Counted from the first letter of the stretch, positions 7,567 to 15,635 are shown. The stretch is DNA of 24,774 bases from an uncultured Selenomonadaceae bacterium (GCA_905235425.1 CAJOKY010000005.1:1-24774); one strand, 5' to 3'. Notes: a model not told the origin generated them from the letters alone. Numbers and translations: made by a program.

Positions 7567-9207
7567 ATGATCAGAAAATTTATCAAAAAACTTTCAAGGA
7601 AGTTTAATAAAAAAGGACTCGGCAACAGTGGCGACAGTCTTTTCAAAAAAATTTTCCTGCCTGTAAATCGCGCATTGCCTCTACTTTTAATTTTCGGCTT
7701 AGGTTTTTCGGCTGTCGATATTCCGAAAGTGCAAGCCGCGTATAAATCTAGTTCCGATACCGACGCAGATATTTTTGACTACATAGAAAATCGACGCCGT
7801 GAACGCCGCGCCAATCAGTTGACACCGGAACAGAAAAAACTCCTTGCCGACATTGAAGAGCATAAAAATCAGTTGCCGAGTGAAATTGTTGAAGGTAAAG
7901 TTCCCGTTGCATTTGAAGGCGACGATTTGAGTTACAACGCGGCGACTGGTGAATTTATCGCTACCGGTAAAGTTGACATAATTCAGCTTGAAGGCTACCG
8001 TTTTCAAAGTGACGAAGTCACAGGCAACGTCAAAGATCAAGAAGTTCGCGTAGAAAACAGAGGTCATATGTTGCAACTGATGCAAGGTGCGCCGCGCGTA
8101 ACTTTGGACGGCTACAATATGATTTACAACTACGGCACGAAAACCGGCAGCACTGACTACGCAGAAGGTAAAGCCGGTGAGTATTACATTACCGGCAAGC
8201 GTTTTGAATTTTATCCGGACCACCTTGTAGTTTACGAAGGCACGCTGACAAAGTGCGGTGCTAAACTGCCTGATTACCATTCAAGCGCTGACAGAATAGA
8301 AATTTGGCCCGAGCAAATTATTCGTATGTACAACGTGAAATTTTGGATTAAAGACAGGCTTGTAGGTACGAAGGAATACGAAGAAAGGAAGATGGAGGCG
8401 GAAGAGCGACCGTACTTCCCGCGTGTAGGTTACAGCTCGGACAACGGCGCTTACATTGAGGATACCTTTGAAATTCCGATAACCGACAATCTGCGCGGCG
8501 TTATAAATGCGCATATTGAAACAAAGCACGGTGTACGTAGCAGTGCCGAACTTCAATACGCCAACAGAGGATTGGATATGCGCCTTTTGTACGGCTTTTA
8601 CTATGACTCCAATTCAAAATGGATTAGAAAATCTCCGGGACTGCTTACGACGTACAATAGGCATTTTGGAGGCTTACCTTTAAGTTACAAGTTGGAATAT
8701 GAAGTCGGCAGATGGCGTTCAGATGAAGCGTCAAGTATTCACCATAAATTTGAAGCTGCCTTGTATCACGATCCGATTATCATTGACAAAAAATATATTC
8801 TTATGTTACAAACAAGTTACACTTTTACTCGTGACAATGTAAATCACCCTGAAAACATAGGCAATACGACGGTAAAAGGTATGAACTACGATATTAAGCT
8901 TGCTCGTGAATTTGATGACAGATTCGCCGCCTTCATAGGCTACAAGTACACAAAAAATAATTCACAAAATTCTCTGTATGAATATCAAAATCCCGACAGC
9001 TATTCCGGCAAATTTTTGGCAGGTATGAGTTATCAACTGACGCCTAAGGATAGATTTGTTATCGGCGTAAAGTACAGCACTGAAAGCGGCACTCTTGAAG
9101 ACGTGGATTATTACTGGTACCGCGATTTGCACTGCTCAACGGCGATATTACGTTGGCGGGCGAAGAGAAAGAAAGTTGAATTTCACTGGCAATTCACCCC
9201 GTGGTAA
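7567..9207 (+). CDS. lptD: LPS-assembly protein LptD (OstA)
   Basis: 546 residues, shorter than the enterobacterial protein (about 780). An unusually long basic n-region (about 35 residues) precedes a hydrophobic segment at 36-49, with likely cleavage after VQAA (about 58). Residues 112-265 form an OstA-type beta-jellyroll (VAFEGDDLSYNAATGEFIATGKVDI), including the LptD-typical GTLTKCGAKLPDYHSSADRIEIWP (225-248). From about 280 on, alternating strands suggest the outer-membrane barrel, ending in FTPW with a terminal aromatic residue as expected for barrel insertion. LptD is the outer-membrane channel that places LPS on the cell surface. The Shine-Dalgarno site is weak (a GGT close to the start), and the start follows array D. 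lptE is not visible. Confidence 0.85.
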   Translation: MIRKFIKKLSRKFNKKGLGNSGDSLFKKIFLPVNRALPLLLIFGLGFSAVDIPKVQAAYKSSSDTDADIFDYIENRRRERRANQLTPEQKKLLADIEEHKNQLPSEIVEGKVPVAFEGDDLSYNAATGEFIATGKVDIIQLEGYRFQSDEVTGNVKDQEVRVENRGHMLQLMQGAPRVTLDGYNMIYNYGTKTGSTDYAEGKAGEYYITGKRFEFYPDHLVVYEGTLTKCGAKLPDYHSSADRIEIWPEQIIRMYNVKFWIKDRLVGTKEYEERKMEAEERPYFPRVGYSSDNGAYIEDTFEIPITDNLRGVINAHIETKHGVRSSAELQYANRGLDMRLLYGFYYDSNSKWIRKSPGLLTTYNRHFGGLPLSYKLEYEVGRWRSDEASSIHHKFEAALYHDPIIIDKKYILMLQTSYTFTRDNVNHPENIGNTTVKGMNYDIKLAREFDDRFAAFIGYKYTKNNSQNSLYEYQNPDSYSGKFLAGMSYQLTPKDRFVIGVKYSTESGTLEDVDYYWYRDLHCSTAILRWRAKRKKVEFHWQFTPW

Positions 9208-9210
9208 TAT

Positions 9211-9285
9211 AGAATTAAGAATTAAGAGTGTAGAATTAAAAACTACTTACTATCTCACTACTTACTACTTACTACTTACTATTCA
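9211..9285. repeat. Heptad array E (GAATTAA plus CTACTTA type), between lptD and argJ
   Basis: GAATTAA units (with one GAGTGTA variant) lead into AAAA and then CTACTTA, an 8-base CTATCTCA unit, three CTACTTA and CTATTCA. The same composite order, including the variant units, occurs inverted in array G at 11125-11194. The argJ ribosome binding site follows immediately. Confidence 0.88.
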
Positions 9286-9308
9286 CCGAAAGGAGATTTT
9301 TATTTTAA

Positions 9309-10520
9309 ATGTTTAGTGAAGCACATAAAGCGGCGGGCGTCACTTACCCGCAGGGTTTTAAAGCGGCAGGCGTCCGCGCAGGTATTAAAAAAAGCGGCAA
9401 CCTTGATGTCGCCGTAATTTACACGGAAAAAGAAGCGGCAGTCGCAGGAGTATTTACGAAAAATCAAGTAGCAGCCGCACCTATACGCGTAAGCAAAATT
9501 GTTATCGATACAGGAACTGCCCACGCTATCGTTGCAAATGCCGGTTGCGCCAATGCCTGTACCGGTGAACAGGGTCTGAAAGATGCCGAGCAAATGGCAG
9601 AAATTGCCGCGCAGGAATTACACTGCCGTCAAGATGACGTAGTTGTTGCGTCTACCGGAGTTATCGGCGTCAATCTGCCTATGGATAAAATGGCGGCAGG
9701 TATTAAAGACGCCGTAAAAAATCTTTCGCGTGAAGGAAGTGTCAATGCCGGCAACGCGATTATCACGACTGATACTTATTCAAAGGCGGGAGCTACTGAA
9801 GTTGAAATAGGCGGCAAGCAAGTTCGTTTCGGCGTCATTGCAAAAGGCTCCGGCATGATTCAGCCCGATATGGCTACGATGCTTTGTTTTATCACGACGG
9901 ACGCTGACATTGACCAAAAACTTTTACAAGAGGCGTTAAGCGAAGTTACCGAAGTCACTTTCAATATGATATCTGTTGACGGCGATATGAGCACTAACGA
10001 TATGGTTACGGTGCTTGCAAACGGCGCGGCGGGTAATCCAAAAATCACGGAGAAAAATGCCGACTACGAAAAATTTCATTCAACGCTTGAAAATATCTGC
10101 CGCGAGCTTTCAAAAAAAATCGCCGCTGACGGTGAAGGCGCGACGAAATTTTTAACTATTAATGTAAACGGCGCTGATAATTTTGCAAACGCTAAACAAG
10201 TGGGTATGAGTGTTGCAAAATCTCCGCTCGTAAAAACCGCTTTCTTCGGTGAAGATCCTAACTGGGGACGTGTTATCTGCGCGGTAGGATATTCCGGCGT
10301 AAAGATTAATCCCGCGTCAACAGTAGTAAAATTCGGCGGCATTCCCGTTTACGCGCATGGCGTCGGTGCAGATTATGATGCAAATGCACTTAAAAAAGTT
10401 ATGGCGGCGCATGATATTTCCATTGACATTGAATTGGGACTCGGCAAAACCTCTGCCACTGTTTGGAGTTGTGACTTCAGCTACGAATACGTCAAAATCA
10501 ACGGCGAATACCATACTTGA
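9309..10520 (+). CDS. argJ: Bifunctional ornithine acetyltransferase/N-acetylglutamate synthase ArgJ
   Basis: 403 residues, normal length. ArgJ moves acetyl from N-acetylornithine to glutamate (cyclic arginine pathway) and, in bifunctional forms, also acetylates glutamate from acetyl-CoA. The proenzyme cleaves itself before the threonine of the motif KGSGMIQPDMATML (179-192), here Thr190. The oxyanion-hole motif STGVIG (115-120) and GEDPNWGR near residue 315 are present. The start ATG 9309 has AAAGGAG 12 bases upstream, slightly long spacing. No other arg gene is adjacent, which is unusual for argJ (commonly next to argC/argB). Whether it is mono- or bifunctional cannot be told from sequence alone. 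Confidence 0.95.
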   Translation: MFSEAHKAAGVTYPQGFKAAGVRAGIKKSGNLDVAVIYTEKEAAVAGVFTKNQVAAAPIRVSKIVIDTGTAHAIVANAGCANACTGEQGLKDAEQMAEIAAQELHCRQDDVVVASTGVIGVNLPMDKMAAGIKDAVKNLSREGSVNAGNAIITTDTYSKAGATEVEIGGKQVRFGVIAKGSGMIQPDMATMLCFITTDADIDQKLLQEALSEVTEVTFNMISVDGDMSTNDMVTVLANGAAGNPKITEKNADYEKFHSTLENICRELSKKIAADGEGATKFLTINVNGADNFANAKQVGMSVAKSPLVKTAFFGEDPNWGRVICAVGYSGVKINPASTVVKFGGIPVYAHGVGADYDANALKKVMAAHDISIDIELGLGKTSATVWSCDFSYEYVKINGEYHT

Positions 10521-10541
10521 TTGAATTAAGAATAAAAAAAC

Positions 10542-10566
10542 CTAATCCCTGATCCCTAATCCCTCA
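10542..10566. repeat. Heptad array F (CTAATCC type), between convergent genes
   Basis: Three clean units (CTAATCC, CTGATCC, CTAATCC) and a fourth partial CTCAATG unit occupy the 43-base space between argJ and the convergent DUF896 gene. The fourth unit contains the stop codon of the DUF896 gene (TCA at 10564-10566 on the plus strand). No hairpin terminator is visible between the two genes. Confidence 0.75.
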
Positions 10567-10815
10567 ATGATAAACCTGTTCAAGATTCAGCGTTGTTTGG
10601 TGTAAGATTTTCTTTTTTTTTGACTTGCCTTGAACTTCGCCTGTTTCGTCAACAATTTTTATGCTGTCCAAAAGATTTATGACTTGCCCGCGAATTGAGG
10701 ACAAATAAATTTCGTAAAGCATTTTTTGTTCGGCTTTTTCTTCTTCAGAAAGTCCTTTCGTACGTTTTTTGCGTGCAAGTTCATTTATTCTTGCCAAGAG
10801 TTCGGGAGTTATCAT
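10564..10815 (-). CDS. DUF896 (YnzC/UPF0291) family protein
   Basis: 83 residues. The first 55 match the DUF896 pattern: MITPELLARINELARKK, then KGLSEEEKAEQ and LYEIYLSSIRGQVINLLDSI. Members such as Bacillus YnzC are small two-helix cytoplasmic proteins of unknown function. The C-terminal 25 residues (GKSKKKKILHQTTLN...) are basic and unlike the short family members. The frame stays open upstream into the antisense of tRNA-Leu, but the DUF896 methionine at 10815 is the sensible start. Its ribosome binding site is weak (GAAGTGG about 6 bases upstream). It is transcribed away from the tRNA gene and toward argJ. Confidence 0.85.
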   Translation of the reverse strand: MITPELLARINELARKKRTKGLSEEEKAEQKMLYEIYLSSIRGQVINLLDSIKIVDETGEVQGKSKKKKILHQTTLNLEQVYH

Positions 10816-10932
10816 AAAAACCACTTCTTTCGTATAATTTTCAAACAAAATCTGAATAGCTGATTTTTTCGACGCGGCAATTAACAATCCTTTATTTTTC
10901 GGAAAGTTTATCGATAAAAATAAATTTTTTGA

Positions 10933-10961
10933 TAGACAAATTTTTATAAATCCGTTATAAT
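10933..10961 (+). promoter_or_regulatory. Promoter of the tRNA-Leu gene
   Basis: TAGACA (10933-10938) and a perfect TATAAT (10956-10961) are spaced by 17 bases. The predicted transcription start near 10968 lies about 23 bases before the mature tRNA end. Confidence 0.7.
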
Positions 10962-10990
10962 TTTCTAAAAATTTGCAGCTTAATTGTGTC

Positions 10991-11075
10991 GCGGGTGTGG
11001 CGGAATTGGCAGACGCGCCGGACTTAGAATCCGGTGTCTTAGGACGTGCGGGTTCAATTCCCGCCATCCGCACCA
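10991..11075 (+). tRNA. tRNA-Leu (anticodon TAG)
   Basis: The acceptor arms GCGGGTG (10991-10997) and CATCCGC (11065-11071) pair fully, including a G-T pair. The anticodon stem CCGGA/TCCGG holds the loop CTTAGAA, with anticodon TAG at 11025-11027, reading CUA and other CUN leucine codons. A long variable arm (type II tRNA) and the T-arm sequence GGTTCAATTCC are present, and the 3' CCA is encoded (11073-11075). It has its own promoter and terminator, so it is a single-gene unit. Confidence 0.97.
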
Positions 11076-11092
11076 GAAATGAAATAAAAAAG

Positions 11093-11124
11093 GAACACTT
11101 GATTTTTTGTCGAGTGTTCTTTTT
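11093..11124 (+). terminator. Rho-independent terminator of tRNA-Leu
   Basis: GAACACTTGA (11093-11102) pairs with TCGAGTGTTC (11110-11119) with one G-T pair, a 7-base loop, and is followed by five T residues. It directly abuts array G. Confidence 0.88.
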
Positions 11125-11194
11125 AGTAAGTAGTAAGTAGTGAGTAGTAAGTAGTTTTAAATTCTACATTCTTAATTCTTAATTCTTAATTCAT
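11125..11194. repeat. Heptad array G (inverted relative of array E)
   Basis: Ten 7-base units: AGTAAGT twice, AGTGAGT, AGTAAGT, AGTTTTA, AATTCTA, CATTCTT, AATTCTT twice, AATTCAT. Read on the minus strand this is the same composite as array E: GAATTAA units, a GAATGTA variant, GAATTTAAAA, then CTACTTA units with one CTCA variant. It spans the stop codon (TTA at 11172-11174) and the last codons of the minus-strand ABC transporter. Confidence 0.88.
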
Positions 11195-12875
11195 TCCACG
11201 CGCCGTTGCCTGACAATTTCAATTCTGTATCATGAACTTGATACAAAGTCGATCTGTGTCCAACGCTGACAATCGTAGCATTTGGCAAAATTTTTTTCAG
11301 CATTTGGTACATTTCCAATTCACGCGGCTCATCCAATGCGCTTGTAGCCTCGTCTAAAAAGAGATACTCCGGCTTGTTCAAAAGTACGCGTGCAAATGCC
11401 AAACGTTGTTGTTCGCCGCCTGATAAAATTCTGCTCCAATCTTCCACTGCGCCCAACTTGTCAACTAAATTCGGCAATTCGACAAGGTTTAAAGCCTCAA
11501 TTAATTTTTCGTCGGACGGCGCGTCTTTTTCAGCGGCAGGGTAAATTAACGCTCGGCGTAAAGTTCCCATCGGCAGGTACGGCTTTTGCGGCAAAAACAT
11601 TACGCGCGAATTGGCAGGCAGTGAAATTTTTCCTGCGGCATATGCCCAAAGTCCCGCCAATGTCCTGAGAAATGTCGATTTGCCGCAACCTGACGCTCCC
11701 GTTACCAAAAGGGATTTGGCATTTTCAAGACTGAATGAAAGTTTGTTTAAGATTTCCCTTCCGGTAGGAAGTGAAATATTTAAATCTGCAACAGTCAATT
11801 TATCGGCAACAGAATTTTCGACATGACGTTCAATCTTTTTGACATCAGTCATATGTTCGGTGAATCCGCCTAAACGGTGTATAACCGCCGCCAAACTCGC
11901 AATCGTCGCGTATGAATCTACAAAAAAGCTTAAAGCGTCTTGAACTCTGCCGAATGTATTGATTGTTTGCATAAGTCCGCCGAGTTGTATTTCTTTAGCA
12001 AAATATTTCGGCGCGGCTAAGATTAACGGTACAATAACTGCCGCTTGTCCGTAGCCGATGACGAAAAAATTTAAGTGTTTCGTCTTAGTCATAAGCTTGC
12101 GGAAATTTTTTATTACCTCTGAAAACTTCCACGAAAAATTTTCCAGCTCCGAACTCTCACCGCGATAAAATGCGATACTCTCGGCGTTTTCACGTACGCG
12201 CATCATTGAAAAACGAAAGTCAGCTTCATAACGTTGCTGATCAAATGACAGCCCGATTAATTTTCTACCGATAATATGAACAAGCCCCGTGCCGACACAT
12301 GAATAAATTATCGTAACCCAAAACATGTAGCCGTAAATTACAAATTCATTGCCGGCAATTTCAATTGTAATTTCGCCGGAAAGTTTCCACAGCACGAAAC
12401 TGAATACAATCAGCGTTGCCGCTTGACGTATAAAGCCGATTATTAATTGCAAAGTTAAGCTTACAAATTGCGAAATATCTTCTGAAATACGCTGGTCGGG
12501 GTTATCTGTCGAGTCTTTCAAATGATAATACGTTTGCCCTTTCATCCACGAATCAAGATAATTATTCGTCATCCACGTGCGCCAACGTATTTCAAGCAAC
12601 TGCCTTAAGTAAACCGCGTAAACATAAATGAATATATACGCAAACGCCAAAAATGCAAATTTGCCGGTAAGCGACCAAAATAAATCGTACTGATACTCTT
12701 GCAGTGCATTATAAAATTCGTTGTACCAATCGGTAAGCTTGAGTAAAAGATAGACGCAAATCAAATTTAATATCAAGACAATTGCCAAAAGTCCGATTGC
12801 TTTAATTTTTTCTTCTGATTTCCAATAGTCTTTGAACAAGATCCAAAAACCGTGAAACAAATTTCTATTATTCAA
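11172..12875 (-). CDS. YddA/SbmA-BacA-like ABC transporter, fused permease and ATPase
   Basis: 567 residues. The N-terminal half is an ABC_membrane_2-type permease with about six membrane helices (first at about 25-46). The motif DNPDQRISEDI (about 124-134) is typical of the YddA, SbmA/BacA and ABCD group. The ATPase domain has Walker A GASGCGKST (393-401), signature LSGGE (484-488), Walker B YLFLDE (504-509) and the switch histidine 540. Relatives move peptides, cobalamin or lipids; the substrate here cannot be told. The start is TTG at 12875, because AGGGAGG lies 8 bases upstream on the minus strand; the ATG at 12926 has no such site. The last residues NELRIKN are encoded by array G repeat units. 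Confidence 0.88.
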   Translation of the reverse strand: MNNRNLFHGFWILFKDYWKSEEKIKAIGLLAIVLILNLICVYLLLKLTDWYNEFYNALQEYQYDLFWSLTGKFAFLAFAYIFIYVYAVYLRQLLEIRWRTWMTNNYLDSWMKGQTYYHLKDSTDNPDQRISEDISQFVSLTLQLIIGFIRQAATLIVFSFVLWKLSGEITIEIAGNEFVIYGYMFWVTIIYSCVGTGLVHIIGRKLIGLSFDQQRYEADFRFSMMRVRENAESIAFYRGESSELENFSWKFSEVIKNFRKLMTKTKHLNFFVIGYGQAAVIVPLILAAPKYFAKEIQLGGLMQTINTFGRVQDALSFFVDSYATIASLAAVIHRLGGFTEHMTDVKKIERHVENSVADKLTVADLNISLPTGREILNKLSFSLENAKSLLVTGASGCGKSTFLRTLAGLWAYAAGKISLPANSRVMFLPQKPYLPMGTLRRALIYPAAEKDAPSDEKLIEALNLVELPNLVDKLGAVEDWSRILSGGEQQRLAFARVLLNKPEYLFLDEATSALDEPRELEMYQMLKKILPNATIVSVGHRSTLYQVHDTELKLSGNGAWNELRIKN

Positions 12876-12935
12876 AAATTTTTCCTCCCTCGCACTTAAA
12901 ATAAAAAAAAGATTTTCCCTTTTCATTGAAAGTGC

Positions 12936-12941
12936 TATAAT
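12936..12941 (+). promoter_or_regulatory. Possible -10 box in the divergent spacer
   Basis: The 114-base spacer between the minus-strand ABC transporter and the response regulator contains TATAAT (12936-12941). On the opposite strand the same bases read TATTATAG, so divergent -10 elements may overlap. No good -35 is visible for either direction, so the call is tentative. Confidence 0.35.
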
Positions 12942-12989
12942 ATTTTAGCAAGTAATTTTAGCATACTTCTCGTGTTAGGGGAAATTTCC

Positions 12990-14309
12990 ATGAAAAAAAT
13001 TTTAATCGTAGATGACATGATGGTTTCTTTGATGATGACGGAAAACATGCTTACCGACCACTACAAAACATTTTGTGCGTCGTCCGGCGAAGAGGCAATG
13101 AAAATTTACCGTCAAGAGTTGCCTGACATGGTGCTTTCGGATTTGCGTATGCCCGGTATGAGCGGCTACGAATTGCAGACTCAACTGCAGGAAGAATATC
13201 ACGAAGTCATACCGTTTATGTTCATGACTGCCGATCATGACGAAGAGACCGAAAGTAAGGGTTTTGATAACGGCGCAATGGATTTTATTCGCAAGCCGTT
13301 TCGTCCCGACGTATTGCTTAGGCGTGTTGATAACATTTTGCAAACGGTTGAGCAGATTAAGGGCTTGAAGAAAAATGCGTCTACAGATCAGCTTACGGGA
13401 CTTTTGAATAAAATTTCTTCACAAATTGAGCTTGCCAAAGTTTGTGAAAAATCTATCGGCGCATTGATGATGATTGATCTTGACAGTTTTAAGTTGGTAA
13501 ACGACATTCACGGGCATTCAATGGGCGATCAAGTCTTGATAAATTTTGCCGATATCCTTCGCTCTGCCGTAAGACACACAGATATTTTGGGACGTATGGG
13601 CGGCGACGAATTTGTAGCGTTTTGTCACGGTATTCATGACGAGCAAACTGTTGCCGCAAAGTCTAAGTTCATAAACGAGCGTATAGTTGAAATGGCTAAA
13701 CGTCTTATGGGCGAAGATATGAATATCCCCTTAGGCGCGTCAATCGGCTGTGCATTTGTACCAATGAGCGGTACGGAATTTGCGGAACTTTATCAAAAGG
13801 CAGATAAGGCGCTTTACGGCGTCAAGCAAAACGGCAAGCACGGCTACGGCATTTTCAAAGAATACGAAGGAGAAGAAAACGCCGAAGCTAACGAAATTGC
13901 CAATCTTGATCAAGTTGAAATGATTTTGAATGAGCGCGGTTCTGACGATAAAGCATTTTTACTTTCATTTGAAAGTTTTCGTACCGTCTACAGATTTTTG
14001 AAACGTACTCGCGGCACTTACAGCAAAATGACTTGCCTTTTGGTAATTTCGCTTATTCGTCATAAAGAAGGCGGTACCGGAAATCTCAAAGAAACGGCTG
14101 AACAATTTTTGTCAATGCTTCACGAAAACTTCAGAGCCGGTGATGTCATAACTCAAAACGGCAATAATCAATTTTTTGTTTTGCTGACTAATACTGATGC
14201 TCATCGCAATGTTGCCGCTGCAGTGAAACGCATTTCTGACGCGTGGGATAAAATGCCGGGATGCGTTTACTTTACATTTAATTACGAATGGAAAGTTATG
14301 GACAGCTGA
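12990..14309 (+). CDS. Response regulator with GGDEF diguanylate cyclase and degenerate second GGDEF domain
   Basis: 439 residues. The receiver domain (1-120) has the acidic pair in ILIVDDM, phospho-acceptor Asp51 in LSDLRMPGMSGYE, Thr80 and Lys102 (RKPF). The GGDEF domain (130-290) carries the active motif GGDEF (204-208) and an intact inhibitory I-site RHTD (195-198), five residues before it, so it should make c-di-GMP under product control. The remaining 130 residues resemble a second GGDEF domain with the motif replaced (RAGDVITQNGNNQFFVLL, about 382-399), probably inactive or ligand-binding. The start at ATG 12990 follows TTAGGGGA by 7 bases; the GTG at 12972 lacks a site. No sensor kinase is adjacent. 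macB follows 19 bases later. Confidence 0.9.
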   Translation: MKKILIVDDMMVSLMMTENMLTDHYKTFCASSGEEAMKIYRQELPDMVLSDLRMPGMSGYELQTQLQEEYHEVIPFMFMTADHDEETESKGFDNGAMDFIRKPFRPDVLLRRVDNILQTVEQIKGLKKNASTDQLTGLLNKISSQIELAKVCEKSIGALMMIDLDSFKLVNDIHGHSMGDQVLINFADILRSAVRHTDILGRMGGDEFVAFCHGIHDEQTVAAKSKFINERIVEMAKRLMGEDMNIPLGASIGCAFVPMSGTEFAELYQKADKALYGVKQNGKHGYGIFKEYEGEENAEANEIANLDQVEMILNERGSDDKAFLLSFESFRTVYRFLKRTRGTYSKMTCLLVISLIRHKEGGTGNLKETAEQFLSMLHENFRAGDVITQNGNNQFFVLLTNTDAHRNVAAAVKRISDAWDKMPGCVYFTFNYEWKVMDS

Positions 14310-14328
14310 TTTATTTTTGGAAATGTAA

Positions 14329-15546
14329 ATGCTTTTTACCGAGTTAATTAAAATGGCGGCGTTGTCACTTGTCGCCAACAAATTACGTACACTTTTAACG
14401 ACGCTGGGAATAATAATCGGCGTGGCAGCTGTCATTGCAATGGTCAGCATCGGCATGGGCGTTAAAAGCAATATGCTTGATTCGCTATCGCGTCTAGGTT
14501 CAAACAGGCTTGTTGTAATGTCGGGAAGTTCCAATCGCGGCGGCATACGCGGCGCGGCGGGTTCAGTTACAACTTTGAATTATGATGACGCAATGGCGAT
14601 TAAAGCGCGCGTAAAAAATATAGACTACGTCTCTCCTACCGTGCAAAGTTCCTACCAAGTTGTCTACGGTCATGAAAATTGGAATACAACGGTTACCGGC
14701 GTTATTCCGGAATATTCATCAATTCAGTCACTTGAACTTCAAAGCGGAATTTTTTTCACCGAGCATGACGTTGAGGTTAGAAATCGCGTTGCCGTCATAG
14801 GTCCAACTGTTGCGACAAATCTTTTCGACACGGCAAACCCCGTAGGCAAGAAAATTCGCGTCGGCAATGCGCCTTATACCGTTGTCGGACTTTTGAAGAG
14901 CAAGGGGCAATCTACCGGCGGGCAGGATCAGGACGACATTGTTTTAATTCCGCTTACAACCGCGCAGGAGCGTCTTATAGGTATCACCTACGTGCGAAGT
15001 ATCGACGTGCAAGTTTCTTCACAAGACAAAATGGACGAGGTTCAAGCCAATATTGAAAAACTTTTGCGTCAACGCCACAGAATACGTGAAGGCGTGGAGG
15101 ATGATTTTAACGTAAGAAATTTAACCGTTGTCATGGAAACGATGAGCAGCATGACGACGATGATAACTTTGCTACTGGGTTCAATCGCCGGAATTTCGCT
15201 GATTGTCGGCGGTATCGGCATTATGAATATCATGATGGTAAGCGTCACGGAAAGGACGCGGGAAATTGGAATCAGAAAGGCGATTGGTGCGACGTACAAC
15301 AGCATTATGTTACAATTTCTGATTGAATCGACAATGATCAGCATTTTAGGCGGAATTATCGGCATTTTCATAGGCGTAGGGCTGGCGCTGGCAATTTCGC
15401 AATTCGGCGGCTTTAAAACGGTTATCAGTACTTTAAGCATTGCGGTAAGTTTCGGCTTTTCTCTCTTCGTAGGAATTTTTTTCGGAATGTTACCTGCGCG
15501 GCAGGCGGCACGATTAGATCCGATTGACGCTCTGCGGTATGAATAG
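14329..15546 (+). CDS. MacB/FtsX-type ABC transporter permease
   Basis: 405 residues with the MacB layout: a first membrane helix at about 20-42 in LRTLLTTLGIIIGVAAVIAMVS, a large periplasmic region (about 45-275) including GSNRLVVMSGSS, then three helices in the FtsX-like C-terminal part (LLGSIAGISLIVGGIGIMNIMMVSV...TRE-IGIRKAIGA, and the end PARQAARLDPIDALRYE). MacB proteins are mechanotransmission transporters working with a MacA adaptor. Here the ATPase domain is not fused, and neither a MacA nor an ATPase gene is adjacent. The start has only a weak GGA site and sits 19 bases after the response regulator, suggesting coupling. The substrate is unknown. Confidence 0.88.
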   Translation: MLFTELIKMAALSLVANKLRTLLTTLGIIIGVAAVIAMVSIGMGVKSNMLDSLSRLGSNRLVVMSGSSNRGGIRGAAGSVTTLNYDDAMAIKARVKNIDYVSPTVQSSYQVVYGHENWNTTVTGVIPEYSSIQSLELQSGIFFTEHDVEVRNRVAVIGPTVATNLFDTANPVGKKIRVGNAPYTVVGLLKSKGQSTGGQDQDDIVLIPLTTAQERLIGITYVRSIDVQVSSQDKMDEVQANIEKLLRQRHRIREGVEDDFNVRNLTVVMETMSSMTTMITLLLGSIAGISLIVGGIGIMNIMMVSVTERTREIGIRKAIGATYNSIMLQFLIESTMISILGGIIGIFIGVGLALAISQFGGFKTVISTLSIAVSFGFSLFVGIFFGMLPARQAARLDPIDALRYE

Positions 15547-15562
15547 GTTTAAATATTTTTAA

Positions 15563-15599
15563 CGGCGTGATCTTTGTAAATGGATACGCCGATTTTTTT
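15563..15599 (+). terminator. Rho-independent terminator after the macB-type gene
   Basis: CGGCGT (15563-15568) pairs with ACGCCG (15586-15591) around a 17-base loop, and is followed by A and seven T residues. The stem is short but GC-rich. Confidence 0.7.
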
Positions 15600-15635
15600 G
15601 ATGCCGCCGACAAAATTTTATTTTTACTCAACAAA

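Noticed and set aside
7699..8280. 193-codon open frame on the minus strand inside lptD
   Set aside because: It has no recognisable domain or ribosome site and is fully covered by the plus-strand lptD; it is a codon-bias shadow.
9095..9207. Frameshift at the 3' end of lptD
   Set aside because: An alternative frame stays open here, but the lptD frame itself ends in a barrel-like strand with terminal FTPW, so the gene looks intact.
10816..11073. N-terminal extension of the DUF896 open frame (begins MRMAGIEPARP)
   Set aside because: This part is the antisense of tRNA-Leu plus the spacer; the peptide is a well-known annotation artefact. The DUF896 domain begins at the methionine at 10815.
9211..11194. 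Transposon or insertion sequence bounded by the inverted arrays E and G
   Set aside because: No transposase lies between them, the contents are chromosomal genes with normal coding character, and no target-site duplication is visible.
12876..12926. Longer start of the ABC transporter at ATG 12926
   Set aside because: A strong AGGGAGG lies within this segment, correctly spaced for TTG 12875; nothing comparable precedes the ATG.
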